Assembly: GCF_018991925.1 (NCBI RefSeq)
Contig: NW_024755006.1
Coordinates: forward strand, 57,501 to 121,500
DNA length: 64,000 nucleotides
Reading direction: 5' to 3'
Origin: Homarus americanus
Lineage: Eukaryota; Arthropoda; Malacostraca; Decapoda; Nephropidae
A program made the translations under genes and the position numbers. Position 1 is the stretch's first letter. Each line of letters opens with the position of its first letter. This document shows positions 10,736-21,310 of this stretch, piece by piece. The notes beneath the pieces are model-generated. The model was not told where the DNA came from, ran no database searches, and saw nothing but the letters and a program-made list of their open reading frames with translations.

Positions 10736-11300
10736 GTAGTGGTGAGTGAGAGACTAGGGAAAGGAAGAGGAGAGAGAATGCTCGGTAAGAAAGTGCAGTT
10801 TGGTGCCAGAGAACACATGATAAAGAAGGGAGTAAAAGAGAGAAAGAAGAAGGAAGGGAGAGGAGAAAGAGAGACAGAAAGATGAAAGGCTGGTGGATGT
10901 AAGAGAATAGAAATGGAACAGGAATAGATAAGATAATGTGGAGAAATGAACAAAAAGACGTAAATGGAAAAGGCGGAGGAGAGAATAATTGAGAATATGG
11001 GAAAGGGAGAACAATACTGGTATAGAGGGGAAAGGAAGTGATAAATTAGAAGAAGGAGAAAAGGAGGGAGACAATTAAGTATAAGAGGAAGAGGGGAGAG
11101 AAATCACAACTGGAAAGGAAGAGTGAAAGGAGAAATATGGAAGAGTGAAATGTAAGAGAGGAGGGAGAGAGAGAATCCAGGAACGAAAAGGGACGTGACA
11201 GGAGTAAGAAATGAGAGAAGTGCAACTAAGGAGTGAGTGTGGGAGGGGGAGGGTGTGGGAGAGAGGGAGGTGTGGGGAGAGGGGAGAGTGGGGAGGGGAG
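10736..11300. repeat. Purine-rich GAGA/GGAA sequence
   Basis: About 560 bases dominated by G and A. The minus-strand Ser/Leu/Phe frames over it (for example 10609-10953) are composition artefacts. Confidence 0.8.
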
Positions 11301-11369
11301 GAACAAGACAGAAGGTATCACGCCACAGGAACCTAAAACCTTGAACTATCATGTACAGACGAGGGAGTA

Positions 11370-11408
<39 letters not shown>

Positions 11409-11474
11409 GTGTGTTTTTTATCTACAAGGGTGTGTCCTGCCATAAATATTACCATTATTACAGCACACAACGCG

Positions 11475-11510
<36 letters not shown>

Positions 11511-11629
11511 TAAAAAGGTAGAAAAGGTTTTTACTCTCTGAAAAAGAATGTATATGAAAAATACACACACCTGTGGATGCCGCCAGTGAGAGAATGTTAT
11601 CTTAGTGCCCTATATTACCCTGTACCTGT

Positions 11630-11669
<40 letters not shown>

Positions 11670-11801
11670 CATAGATACATAGACACACACACACTCTTTC
11701 GAAAGTTCGAGGTAATCAAATTCAATGTGACGTCAACACTTGAAAACTTTAATCAATTTCCAGATGAGGTCGACACATTAGCACCTCCGAACAGACAGAC
11801 A

Positions 11802-11870
<69 letters not shown>
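11370..11870. repeat. Microsatellite cluster: (ATT)n, (CT)n, (GATA)n, (AC)n
   Basis: (ATT)n 11371-11408, (CT)n 11477-11508, (GATA)n 11632-11668 then ACATAGAT, and (AC)n 11803-11868. TGACGTCA occurs near 11729. Confidence 0.92.
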
Positions 11871-12034
11871 ACAGAAAGGGTCTAGCCTTATCAGGAGATA
11901 GAGACTTTATGAAGAACCACAAATATTACTGTGTGTCGCACCTTGTTACCTTAGCAATGGGGTCTGGGTTGTACCTGTACCTGGTGTTAAATATATCATC
12001 ATCCCATTCACCCTTTCATCATTTCATTTATCAT
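11871..12034. other. Complex linker
   Basis: Short mixed sequence between (AC)n and the following minisatellite. Nothing recognised. Confidence 0.5.
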
Positions 12035-12755
12035 CCTATGCCCTTCCTTACCTCTTGTACCCTTCCTTCACCCCCTCCTCTTGTACCATTCCTTCACCCC
12101 CTCCTCCTGTACCCTTCCCCACCCCCTCCTCTTGTATCATTCCTTCACCCCCCTCCTCTTGTACCATTCCTACCCCCTCCTCTTGTACCCTTCCTTCACC
12201 CCTCCTCTTGTACCTTCCTTCACCCCTCCTCTCTGTACCATTCCTTCACCCCCCCTCCTCCTTCCCCTCTTGTACCCTTCCTTCACCCCTCCTCCTGTAC
12301 CTTCCTTCACCCCTCCTCTTGTACCTTCCTTCCACCCCCTCCTCCTGCCCTTCCTTCCCCCCTCCTCTTGTACCATTCCTTCACCCCCTCCTCTTGTACC
12401 ATTCCTTCACCCCTCCTCTTGTACCCTTCCTTCACCCCTCCTCCTGTACCCTTCCTTCCCCCCCTCCTCTTGTACCATTCCTTCACCCCCTCCTCTTGTA
12501 CCTTCCTTACCCCCCTCCCTCTGTACCCTTCCTTCACCCCTCCTCTTGTACCCTTCCTTCACCCCCCTCCTCTTGTACCATTTCTACCCCTCCTCTTGTA
12601 CCATTCCTTCCCCCTCCTCTTGTACCCTTCCTTCCCCCTCCTCTTGTACCATTCCTTCACCCCTCCTCTTGTACCCTTCCTTCACCCCCCTTCTCCTGTA
12701 CCTTCCTTCACCCCTTCTCTTGTCACCATTCCTTCACCCCCTCCGCACCACCTCT
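12035..12755. repeat. ~26-bp minisatellite (CTCTTGTACC...TTCCTTCACCCC)
   Basis: About 27 tandem units built from CCTCCTCTTGTACC followed by CTTCCTTCACCCC. Unit length is 24-28 bp and variants differ by a C or a TTC. Frame shifts between units explain overlapping Pro/Ser/Leu/Tyr open frames in all plus frames; none is a credible gene. Confidence 0.92.
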
Positions 12756-13026
12756 CCTGCACCCACCTGAGTCTAAAACAAATGACCTACACACAAACAA
12801 TGGATTAAAAGCTTTATGTGTATTTTTGTGTATGTATTATATATTATATTTATGTGTGTATTATATATGTATGTGTATATGTGTGTGTGTTTTTATATGT
12901 ATTATTATTATTATTGTGATTATTATTATTATTGTTTGTATTGTTCCTTTATTTATTTCCCTCTTTCAATCTTTCTTCCTTTCATTACTTATCTGTCTTC
13001 AGTCTTATTTCCTCTTTATGTCCCAT

Positions 13027-13075
<49 letters not shown>

Positions 13076-13085
13076 CACACTTCTT
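12756..13085. repeat. (TG)-rich, (ATT)n and (AC)n repeats
   Basis: TATGTGTGTATT-type sequence 12815-12895, (ATT)n 12900-12935, CT-rich linker, and (AC)n 13031-13080. Confidence 0.85.
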
Positions 13086-13092
13086 TGAGAAA

Positions 13093-13965
13093 GGGTTAGA
13101 ATTAACAACTGGGCATCCCTCTACAAACTGAATTGCTGCATACTCTCACAGCTATTAAATTCATTGAAACCTATGTTACTGACAGTCTCATCATCATTGC
13201 TCTCCATCTCTCCTGTACCTCGACTCAGGTTGTCACTCTTGTCTCTGAAGCCAGACACAAATATGGGTACATGACTAGAGTCAGATTCATCTGATCCTCT
13301 CATAAAAACATGAGTTGATGCCCTCTCGCCAAACTCGCGTCTAACAAAGACACCGTTGAATACAATTTGGGTCTGTCAAAAATTATAAAACTGTAATGGA
13401 AAGAACTGATGAGTTTGACGCAGGTAAGACTCATTATGATGAGATGTTGAAACATATATGGAATGACAACAAGTCACTAGATTACAGGATCTTGTAACCG
13501 CTAGATTAAGGTTGAATATATTACTGGCAGTATGTTCCTCAAGCAGATGTAAACAAAACCAAATCCTCGACTGTGTGAAAGATAAAACCTTTGGGACAGG
13601 TCCAAGCACACTAATGGCACGACACTTCATCTCTATAATAGCAAGATAGCCGACATATATAAGATTGTATCCACTTTTTGCACTTAGTAACTATATCAGT
13701 TCTCATGTACAACCAAATATGCAATGAGCTATACTTTACGTAAAGGTGAATAACCAAGTGTGAGGCCAGACATATCACGCCTGTACTCACGCATTTGTGA
13801 TATGTATAGAACTAAACAAATACTGTAAATGAAATACTGTGTGAACATTCATCTGGGGTTTATTGTAAACTCTCTCTGTAATCCTTTTGCGTTGCAGGTG
13901 TGGGGTGCACAATAAAGTAGCCGCGGTAAGCGGCAAAATCAAATCACAATCAATTTAAAAAAAAT
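13093..13965 (+). mobile_element. Degraded non-LTR retrotransposon 3' part (RNase H region and C-terminal tail)
   Basis: Conceptual plus-strand translation across several frame breaks gives RNase H-like pieces: TDSLIII around 13166-13186, EARHKYGYMTRVRFI followed by an SSHKN remnant of the WxPSH motif, then LAKLASNKDTVEYNLGLS matching the ADxLA segment that ends LINE RNase H domains. Downstream, LVTARLRL (about 13490) resembles the post-RNase H tail of I- and Jockey-group LINEs. A gene-free 3' region reaches AATAAA near 13910 and a repetitive tail (aatcaaatcacaatc) near 13940-13960. An open minus-strand frame at 13121-13303 with a plausible splice acceptor is best explained as a shadow. Family placement is inference. 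Confidence 0.68.
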
Positions 13966-14110
13966 CATCTATTTAAATAATTTTCTTCTCTGCGTCTATT
14001 TTTCTTGTGGCTTTTTTTTAGTTAGAGAAAGTAATTATCGTCTGTTTTGTCTTCTTTTTCTGTTCATCATCTGTTGGTGCTTCATCTCTCTATATTATCA
14101 AGTTTTGCTT

Positions 14111-14173
<63 letters not shown>

Positions 14174-14283
14174 CTTGGCGCTTCTCTACTCATAAAAACG
14201 TGAACTAAAACTCATCTGACTTAACATGTTCACGAAATTAAATTATAAATTTTTATGTCATGAGGGGAATTGACGGTAGATGG

Positions 14284-14320
<37 letters not shown>

Positions 14321-14595
14321 AAGCAGGTGATGGGTGAAGGGGTGAGTGAGTGACCCATGAATATCACCCATTGATAAACACCACAATATTAAACTTACGT
14401 CCATCATCGCGACAAAAACCCATTATATGACCCATTAAATGAGCCATTAGTCCCATTATACCCAGTGGAGAGCGATACACACCCAGAGAACCATCACTCC
14501 CCACTTAACAAGCTCGTTAACCCCATTAGCCAGGTCAGGTAGTCAGCTCCTACCAAAATAGATCATCAAACAAAGTCACAGATTCCTGGGGTCAT
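13966..14595. repeat. (CT)n microsatellites in plain sequence
   Basis: (CT)n 14113-14172 and 14289-14319. The sequence between and after them, including several CCCATTA steps at 14380-14465, shows no gene. Confidence 0.75.
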
Positions 14596-15130
14596 CACGA
14601 GAGGTCAGGTCAGGTCATACATAGGTGGGGGAGGGTGGGGGAGGCTCTTGAGAGACTAAGGAGGAGGAGGGTAAGGGAAGGATGTGAGGTAAGGGGAGGG
14701 GGGGGGTACAGACTCAAGGTCATTGTTGTAGGTTGGGCGTGTCTGTATGTCTGTCTGTGTGTCTGTGTGTCTGTTTAAAATTTTGATACACTTGTGTGGC
14801 ATTCTGGCTTTCAGGTAAGGAAGGGGTGATTGAGGTGGGGGGTAAAGAGAGTGGATGGGGGTTAGAATAAGATGGAGGTAGGGGAAGGGAGAGTGAGGGG
14901 TTGGAATAGGAAATGAGGTGAGGGAGGGAAGGGGGTATGGAGAGGGGAGGGGGAGGGAGGGAGGTGGAGAACACAGGTAAATTACCAGGTTGGTCTCTCA
15001 GTTGCCAGTTCATTAATATATAGAGAAACATAAACAGGTGTGGGGAGTGATGTGGGAGTGAGGGAGAGGAGTGAGGGAGAGGAGTGAGGGAGAGAAGTGG
15101 AGGGAGGGAAGTGGAGGGAAGGAGTCGTGG
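14596..15130. repeat. G-rich purine sequence
   Basis: AGGTCAGGTCAGG near 14600, then GGGGAGG/GTGGGG-rich sequence interrupted by a TGTCTGTC patch at 14740-14772. It ends with GAGTGAGGGAGAGGA repeated about four times at 15053-15100. No gene. Confidence 0.7.
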
Positions 15131-15143
15131 TGGAGAATGAAGT

Positions 15144-15156
15144 GGTTAGGTTAGGT
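15144..15156. repeat. Short TTAGG tract
   Basis: GGTTAGGTTAGGT in TTAGG orientation, opposed to the CCTAA tract that begins 55 bases downstream. Confidence 0.8.
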
Positions 15157-15210
15157 TTCTATATCGTGTTATCTTCTGTCTTTTTAAACAACGTAGGGAG
15201 TTTGAGTGAA

Positions 15211-15268
15211 GCTCTAACCTAACCTAACCCAACCTAACCTAACCTAACCTAACCTAACCTAACCTAAC
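15211..15268. repeat. Interstitial telomere-type (CCTAA)n, ~11 units
   Basis: Near-perfect CCTAA pentamers with one CCCAA variant. TTAGG/CCTAA is the canonical arthropod telomere repeat. Here it is interstitial, with complex sequence on both sides, so it is not a chromosome end. Confidence 0.95.
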
Positions 15269-15299
15269 TCCACACCCTTCAACATAACAAAACGTCTTC

Positions 15300-15430
15300 C
15301 TCCCATCAACACAGTGCCCCTACCTGCAGATGGGTCGACAACAGGCGCCCTACCGTGTTGCTAGCTGAGGGACTCGAACCAGTGTCCGTTAGGTCAAGAG
15401 ACGTCTGATGTATCCACCCAGCCTCCGCAT
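15300..15430 (-). mobile_element. Possible tRNA-related SINE head
   Basis: The reverse complement contains GGTTCGAGTCCC (plus-strand gggactcgaacc near 15369-15380), an excellent match to the RNA polymerase III B box of tRNAs. About 40 bases before it lies TGGGTGGATAC, an acceptable A box (TRGYNNAGNGG-like). A clean cloverleaf is not obvious, so this is not called a functional tRNA; a tRNA-derived SINE is the better reading. No second copy is seen in the window. Confidence 0.35.
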
Positions 15431-15462
15431 CCATTGACGGCTATATTAAGAGACGTCAATGG
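15431..15462. repeat. Short perfect hairpin
   Basis: CCATTGACG at 15431-15439 is repeated as its reverse complement CGTCAATGG at 15454-15462 with a 14-base loop. The preceding AAGAGACGTC also appears about 50 bases upstream. Function unknown. Confidence 0.7.
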
Positions 15463-15655
15463 AGATGGGGGAAGAGGGGAAGAGGGGAAGGGAGGAAGAG
15501 GGGAAGAGGGGAAGGGAGGAAGAGGGGAAGGGAGGAAAGGGGGAAAGGAGAAAGATAGGAATAGAGGGACTAGGGAGGAAGGGTGGAAAGGGAGTAGGAA
15601 GAAAGGAAGATTGAAAGAGAGGACACGGTAAGATGGAAGAAGAGGGAAAAAACAG
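15463..15655. repeat. GGGAAGA/GGGAGGA purine repeat
   Basis: Tandem gaggggaagaggggaaggga blocks, several copies up to about 15535, decaying into general purine-rich sequence. Confidence 0.8.
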
Positions 15656-15734
15656 AAAGCAATGGAAGAATAAATATCAAGTCCAGTGATCATCATTTTC
15701 CCCTCACTCAATAGTTCAATGACCACACTTCCCC

Positions 15735-15907
15735 CCTCCCTCACCCCTCAGTCTAGTGGATAGCTCCCCCTCCCCCTCAGTCTAGTGGATAGCTCCTCTC
15801 CCTCACCCCTCAGTGGATAGCTCCCTCTCCCTCACCCCTCAGTCTAGTGGATAGCTCCCCTCTCCCTCACCCCTCAGTCTAGTGGATAGCTCCCCCTCAC
15901 CTGGATA
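15735..15907. repeat. ~33-bp minisatellite with TCTAGTGGATAGC core
   Basis: About five units of CTCAGTCTAGTGGATAGC followed by TCCCC(T)CTCCCTCACC. The core TCTAGTGGATAGC resembles a tRNA A-box region, so the unit might derive from a SINE head. That is speculative because no B box accompanies it. Confidence 0.8.
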
Positions 15908-16120
15908 GCAACTGTGTCAGCCAGTGGTACAGACACAGCTACCCAAGGGTCGGCATCACCTCCTGAAACCACAACCAAACCTCTAACCAGCACCCCGGAG
16001 ACACACACACACAGACAGTTGTTAACAGTTTGGAATTTGAAGAAGCTTAGCAGGAGGCAGCGGATGGAGGTCAGTTTACCCACCCCTCCTCCCTCCCCTC
16101 CCTCCCTCCCTCCCAACACG
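15908..16120. other. Complex sequence ending in CCCT-rich patch
   Basis: Mixed sequence with no recognised gene, ending in CCTCCC repeats at about 16082-16112. Confidence 0.55.
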
Positions 16121-16149
16121 GACAGTTCTAGGTTGTGCTTTGCAACTGG

Positions 16150-16850
16150 AGAGGGAGGGGCAGGAGAGTGGGGGTAGGGAGGGGGGGATGAAAGGGGGTT
16201 AGGAAGAGTGGGGGAGTGTAGAGGAGGCTTGGAGGTAGGGGATTAAGAAGGAAGGGGTGAAAAGAAAGGGAAGTGAGGAGGGTGAATGGTGAGAAAGAAA
16301 ATAGAGGAGAGAGAGGTTAGTGATGAGAGTGACGAGAAGTGATGGAAGAATGGGAAGGAGGAATAAGGGACAAGATGGTAGTTGAGAGGGAAGGAGGGAT
16401 GGAAGGAGAGAAAATGTAATAAGAATCTAAATAAGAAAGAGGGAGGGAGGGAAGGAGGGAATAAAGGCGAGACAGACAGACGTGGGAGTGATGGAAGGAG
16501 GAGTGAGAGGGAGGGAGGGAGGGAGGGAGGAGGGAGGGAGGGAGGGAGGGAGGGGAGGGAGGGGGAGGGAGGGGGAGGGGAGGAGGAGGGAAGGGATGGA
16601 GGGAGGAGGACACAATACCAGAAGCTGCCTCCCCGTTTGTAACTGTTTGTCCTGTGTTGAGGGCTGGTGAAGGGAGGTGGGAGGGCGTTGATGGAAGGTT
16701 AAGGAGTGTAAGGGGAAGATGTATGGGATGGGAAAGGGAGGGAAGGGAGTTGATGGAGAGAGAGAGGGGGGAGTGGGAGTGGTTGAAGAAGATTATGAAG
16801 AGGAAGAAACAACAACGACGAAGAAAAAGAGGAAAAGAAGAGATAGAAGG
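16150..16850. repeat. G/A-rich sequence with GGGA core
   Basis: Purine-rich throughout, with near-pure GGGAGGGA at 16500-16600 and a short complex gap at 16615-16665. Opposite-strand Pro/Ser/Leu frames are composition artefacts. Confidence 0.8.
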
Positions 16851-16854
16851 AATA

Positions 16855-16861
<7 letters not shown>

Positions 16862-16933
<72 letters not shown>
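16862..16933. repeat. (AC)n microsatellite, ~36 units
   Basis: Uninterrupted AC run. Confidence 0.97.
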
Positions 16934-16936
<3 letters not shown>

Positions 16937-17142
16937 ATCAATTAACAGAAAAGAGAGCCATTACACGTCACTTATCCAGGGTAAAGTAATTATGAGGAGC
17001 GGCCTCGAGTACAGAAGCTGGACTCAGTCACTCAGCCAGAGTACCTACCAACAGCAGTGTTACCATCCCTGCTTTCCTTCTCGCCCAATAAACTGTTTAG
17101 TATCACCTGTTGGTAACACTTGTTCTAATGACGCCAGGCTCG

Positions 17143-17144
<2 letters not shown>

Positions 17145-17203
<59 letters not shown>

Positions 17204-17214
17204 TAACCTAACCT
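17145..17214. repeat. (TG)n followed by CCTAACCTAACCT
   Basis: A (TG)n of about 28 units runs directly into about two and a half CCTAA pentamers at 17202-17214. Confidence 0.93.
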
Positions 17215-17510
17215 AGATAGGACCTGGGAGTATCCTGGAGGTCGTAGGAGAATTTGGTCTCCCTGGGTTCTCCAGGATCAGGGAGGGGGTTAAGTGTGAG
17301 GGAGGTGTATTGGGAGGAAGGGAAGGAGGGATGGGATTGGGGATTTGTGGAGGGGTGATGAAAGGAGGGGGGTGGGCAGGTGTGTAAGGCAGGTGGAAGG
17401 ATAAATGAGAGAGAGAGAGGAAGAGAGGCAGGTACTCAGCCAGTAGCCACCTGATCCCCCCATACAACACTCACCACCAACCGTCCTGAACAAGTGGGGT
17501 ATGTGACCGT
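17215..17510. other. G-rich complex sequence
   Basis: GGGAGG and GGTGT-rich without a clear period, with a short (GA)n near 17408. The minus-strand frame at 17213-17470 has no recognisable domain. Confidence 0.55.
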
Positions 17511-17565
17511 GTGTGTGTGTGTGTGCTCAAGAAAGTATGCTGCGTTATTTACTTTTTAAATATTA

Positions 17566-17632
17566 ATACAACAACAATAACAACAACACCACCACCACTA
17601 ACAACAACAATAACTAAAATAACAACAACAAC

Positions 17633-17707
<75 letters not shown>
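17566..17707. repeat. (AAC)/(ACC) to (AAT)n microsatellite
   Basis: Starts with CAACAACACCACC steps and becomes pure (ATA)n from about 17632, the same AAC-to-AAT layout as at 6694-7030. Confidence 0.95.
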
Positions 17708-17708
<1 letters not shown>

Positions 17709-17789
17709 TCAGTGACGTAAACACAACGAATAAAATTCACCTCATAAACACAGAGTAACTCAACACCTGCTGAAGTTTACACAAATTAA

Positions 17790-19240
17790 ACACTGTTAAT
17801 ATATTGCCAACACCTGTTAATACATTGCCAACACCTGTTCATACATTACCAACACCTGTTAATATATTACCAACACCTGTTAATATATTGCCAACACCTG
17901 ATAATACATTACCTACACCTGTTAATATATTGCCAACACCTGTTCATACATTACCAACACCTGTTAATATATTACCAACACCTGTTAATATATTGCTAAC
18001 ACCTGTTAATATATAACCAACACCTGTTAATATATTACCAACACCTGTTTATATATTACCAACACCTGTTAATACATTACCAACACCTGTTAATACATCA
18101 CCAGCACCTGTTAATACATTACCAACACCTGTTAATACATTACCAACACCTGTTAATACATCACCAACACCTGTTCATACATCACCAACACCTGTTCATA
18201 CATCACCAACCCCTGTTAATACATCACCAACACCTGTGCATACATTACCAACACCTGTTCGCATTACCAACACCTGTTAATACATCACCAACACCTGTTC
18301 ATACATTACCAACACCTGTTCATACATTACCAACACCTGTTCATACATTACCAACACCTGTTAATACATTACCAACACCTGTTAATACATTACAACACCT
18401 GTTCATACATTACCAACACCTGTTTTAATACCTTTGTTACCTTTAACTTTATTAATGTACATTACCAAACACCTGTTAATACACCAACACCTTACCTGTT
18501 TACATTATAACACCTGTTCATACGTACCAGCACTGTTAATACATCACACCTGTTAACACCTGTTCATACATTACCAACACCTGTTCATACATTACCAACA
18601 CCTGTTAATACTTGTACCAACACCTGTTCAATACATTACCAACACCTGTTCATCCCGTACCAGCACCTGTTTCGCGCCACATTACCAACACCTGTTAATA
18701 CATCACCAACACCTGTTCATACATCACAACACCTGTTCATACATCACCAACACCTGTTCATACATCACCAACACCTGTTCATACATTACCAACACCTGTT
18801 AATACATTACCAACACCTGTTCATACATTACTGCCAACACCTGTTAATACATCACCAACACCTGTTAATACATCACCAACACCTGTTCAGCATCACCAAC
18901 ACCTGTTCATACATGCCGTACCACCAGCACTGTTCATACATTACCAACACACCGTTAATACGTACCTGTTGCGACTTTCTGTTAATACATCACCAACACC
19001 TGTTCATACATTACCAACACCTGTTCGCTTTATTCTTACATCACCAACACCTGTTAATACATCACCAACACCTGTTCATACATCACCAACACCTGTTCAT
19101 ACATTACCAACACCTGTTCATACATTACCAACACCTGTTCATACATCCACCAACCTGTTCATACATTACCAACACCTGTTCATACATTACAACACCTGTT
19201 CATACATTACAAACACCTAATCATACATTACCAATATCTG
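17790..19240. repeat. 21-bp minisatellite (ACACCTGTTAATACATTACCA)
   Basis: Roughly 65 tandem units based on aacacctgttaatacatta plus cc. The first third mostly carries TTAATATATTG/TTACC variants and the rest TTCATACATCA/TTACC variants, a sign of regional homogenisation. Unit length is a multiple of three, so a few frames stay open. Every good unit holds CACCTG. Between about 18420 and 18970 the units are badly disturbed (CCCGTACCAGC, GCGCCAC, CTTTATTC), either old decay or assembly error. Confidence 0.95.
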
Positions 19241-19557
19241 CGAACAAAAAGTGCTCCATTAATATTATTAGCAACATAATTCTAATCTTATTTTCAATAC
19301 TTGTTAACATCCTTCCAACGTAACGCAGAACACACTGCCAGACAAAGCAACACCGCCAGAAAGACAGACAGCTAGCCACTCATTTGTGAGAGACAGACGT
19401 GCTCGCGTGTCAGTACACTTTCACAGGTACCACCACCCTAGGCTCCTGTCCACGACCACACCTGTGCCTGGGTCCTCTGCCTACCTGTGCTTTCTCCTCA
19501 CCTGAGAAGCTCAATTAACAGTTCTCAATTAATAGGGATTCAACATGGGGGGTGTTG

Positions 19558-19560
<3 letters not shown>
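19241..19560. other. Complex sequence, no feature recognised
   Basis: About 320 bases of mixed composition with several CACCTGTGC-like steps. No ORF or motif that I recognise. Confidence 0.55.
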
Positions 19561-19612
<52 letters not shown>

Positions 19613-19970
19613 GGGGAGAAACAATATATATCTTCACCGGAATATTTATTTTTTTGTACTAAATTTAATTATTAAGTTCAGGTGTTCGTAATTACCATGA
19701 GAAAGAAAGAAAGAAAGAGAGAGAGAGCACAGGTAGGTCAAACAGTTCACATTGTCAGTCAGTCCTGTGTGTAGTGTAATTCCGGTGCGTTTTTTGTATC
19801 ATTTTTGTTTTTTTTTCCTTTCTCGACAACTTTTGTTTGTTCATTGTTCTGCCTTGACCTATGCAGTTGTGTTAGCAAGGTGTGTGTGTGTGATGAGTCT
19901 CTCTCTCTCTCTCTGTCTCTCAACTCTCTCTCTCTCACCATCTCTCACCCTGAGGCACAAACTATTGTTT
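19561..19970. repeat. (TG)n, (GAAA)n and (CT)n in plain sequence
   Basis: (GT)n 19561-19609, AAAG steps 19701-19730, (CT)n 19898-19935. The segments between show no gene. Confidence 0.8.
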
Positions 19971-20688
19971 CCATCAGCACCATGCGCACCATTAGCACCA
20001 TCAGCACCATCAGCACCATTTGCACCATCTGCACCATCTGCACCATTAGCACCATCAGCACCATTAGCACCATCAGCACCATTAGCATCGTTAGCACCAT
20101 CAGCACCCTTCAAGCACCATCAGCATCAGCCATCAAGTAGCACCATTAGCACCATCGGCACCATTAGCACCATCAGCACCATTAGCACCATCAGCACCAT
20201 TGCACCTTTTCGTAGGCACCATCAGCACCATTAGCACCATTGCACCATCAGCACCATTAGCACCATCGCACCATCGGCACCAGCACCATCAGCACCATTC
20301 AGCAACCACCGTTTGCACCATCAGTGGCACCTATTAGCACCATCAGCACCATCAGCACCATTTGCACCATTGGCACCATTAGCATTTGCACCATCAGCAC
20401 CATAACACCATCAACACCATTAGCACCATCGTACCGGCACCATTTGGCACCATTTGCACCATCAGCACCATTAGCACCATGCTGCACCATCGGCACCATT
20501 GCATCATGCACCATCAGCACCATCAGCACCATTAGCACCATCAGCACCATCAGCACCATTAGCACCATCAGCACCATTAGCACCATCAGCACCATCAGCA
20601 CCATTAGCACCATCAGCACCATCTGCACCATTAGCACCATCAGCACCATTAGCACCATCAGCACCATCAGCACCATTAGCACACAACA
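19971..20688. repeat. 9-bp/18-bp CACCAT(T/C)AG array
   Basis: Tandem nonamers caccatcag and caccattag, often alternating to give an 18-bp higher-order unit, with TTTG and TCTG variants in the first half. Because 9 is a multiple of three, long Ser-Thr-Ile or Ala-Pro frames (plus) and Gly-Ala-Asp or Met-Val-Leu frames (minus) appear. There is no start context or non-repetitive domain to support coding. Confidence 0.94.
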
Positions 20689-20904
20689 ACAATAACAGAA
20701 TCAATACAGCATCACCAGCGACACCCACAGGTAACCACATCGTACCTGAATTACCTGTGCCACATATTAAGGGGTCAGGTGGTGGCGTGTAGCGGGATAA
20801 CACCTTTTTGTAGGAGAGACGCACACACCGGTCTAGTATACTAACACACACACACACACACAGAGGTGCTCTCTTATGCTACGGAATCCAAACCTTATCG
20901 ATAT
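20689..20904. other. Complex linker with short (AC)n
   Basis: Mixed sequence; (AC)n near 20845-20862. No gene recognised. Confidence 0.55.
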
Positions 20905-20908
20905 GTTC

Positions 20909-20928
20909 CTTAGGTTAGGTTAGGTTAA
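20909..20928. repeat. Interstitial TTAGG tract abutting a LINE fragment
   Basis: TTAGGTTAGGTTAGGTTA, about 3.5 units, ending within about ten bases of where the LINE homology at 20936-21290 stops. Confidence 0.85.
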
Positions 20929-20935
20929 AGTTGGC

Positions 20936-21290
20936 AGATAGATAAAATTTTTACTCACTCAGTCTTGAGGGGGAAGCATTTATCAAAACAAAAGAAGTTA
21001 CAGCTGTTCACGTTAGGGTTGTTGGAGGCAGAGACAAGATCCCACTTAGCATTCATTAGGTTGTTGACAAAAAGGAGCAACATGTTGGCGGTGCAGTAGT
21101 CTCTGTATTGTCTTGAGCTCTACTAGACCTTTCAGATCTTGTGGCTGTTTTCTACATAGCGAAAACTGGGAAGTGATCTGAGATATTGTTATAAATAATT
21201 CCACTTGCGACAGGAAACAACTCACCAATATCAGCTACAACGTTACAGACGGACACACAATAAAGGAGATATAATCCAACAGACACAAAC
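20936..21290 (-). mobile_element. LINE fragment: end of endonuclease domain and EN-RT linker
   Basis: Read on the minus strand, the translation gives VVADIGELFPVASGIIYN followed by NISDHFPVFAM. The SDHxPVF motif is the terminal catalytic motif of the AP-type endonuclease of non-LTR retrotransposons. After frame breaks come LLFVNNLMNAKWDLV and then DKCFPLKT, the conserved linker just before the reverse transcriptase of Jockey/CR1/L2-type LINEs. The copy is internal: it starts at a minisatellite (about 21290) and stops next to a TTAGG tract (about 20930). It is broken by frameshifts and stops, so inactive. Exact clade cannot be decided by eye. Confidence 0.78.
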
Positions 21291-21310
21291 AGGCTAAGGT
21301 GGGAACAGAT

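Noticed and set aside
13121..13303. Minus-strand open frame with a plausible splice acceptor (TTTTTGACAG) upstream, suggestive of a terminal exon
   Set aside because: The plus strand of the same segment encodes recognisable LINE RNase H remnants (SEARHKYG, ASNKDTVEYNLGLS), which explain the conserved look. The minus frame matches nothing I know.
15211..15268. CCTAA tract as a true chromosome end
   Set aside because: Complex sequence lies on both sides and about fifteen similar tracts occur in both orientations, so these are interstitial.
17790..19240. Regularly spaced 21-bp units considered as a CRISPR array
   Set aside because: The units are contiguous with no unique spacers, no cas genes are present, and the genome is eukaryotic.
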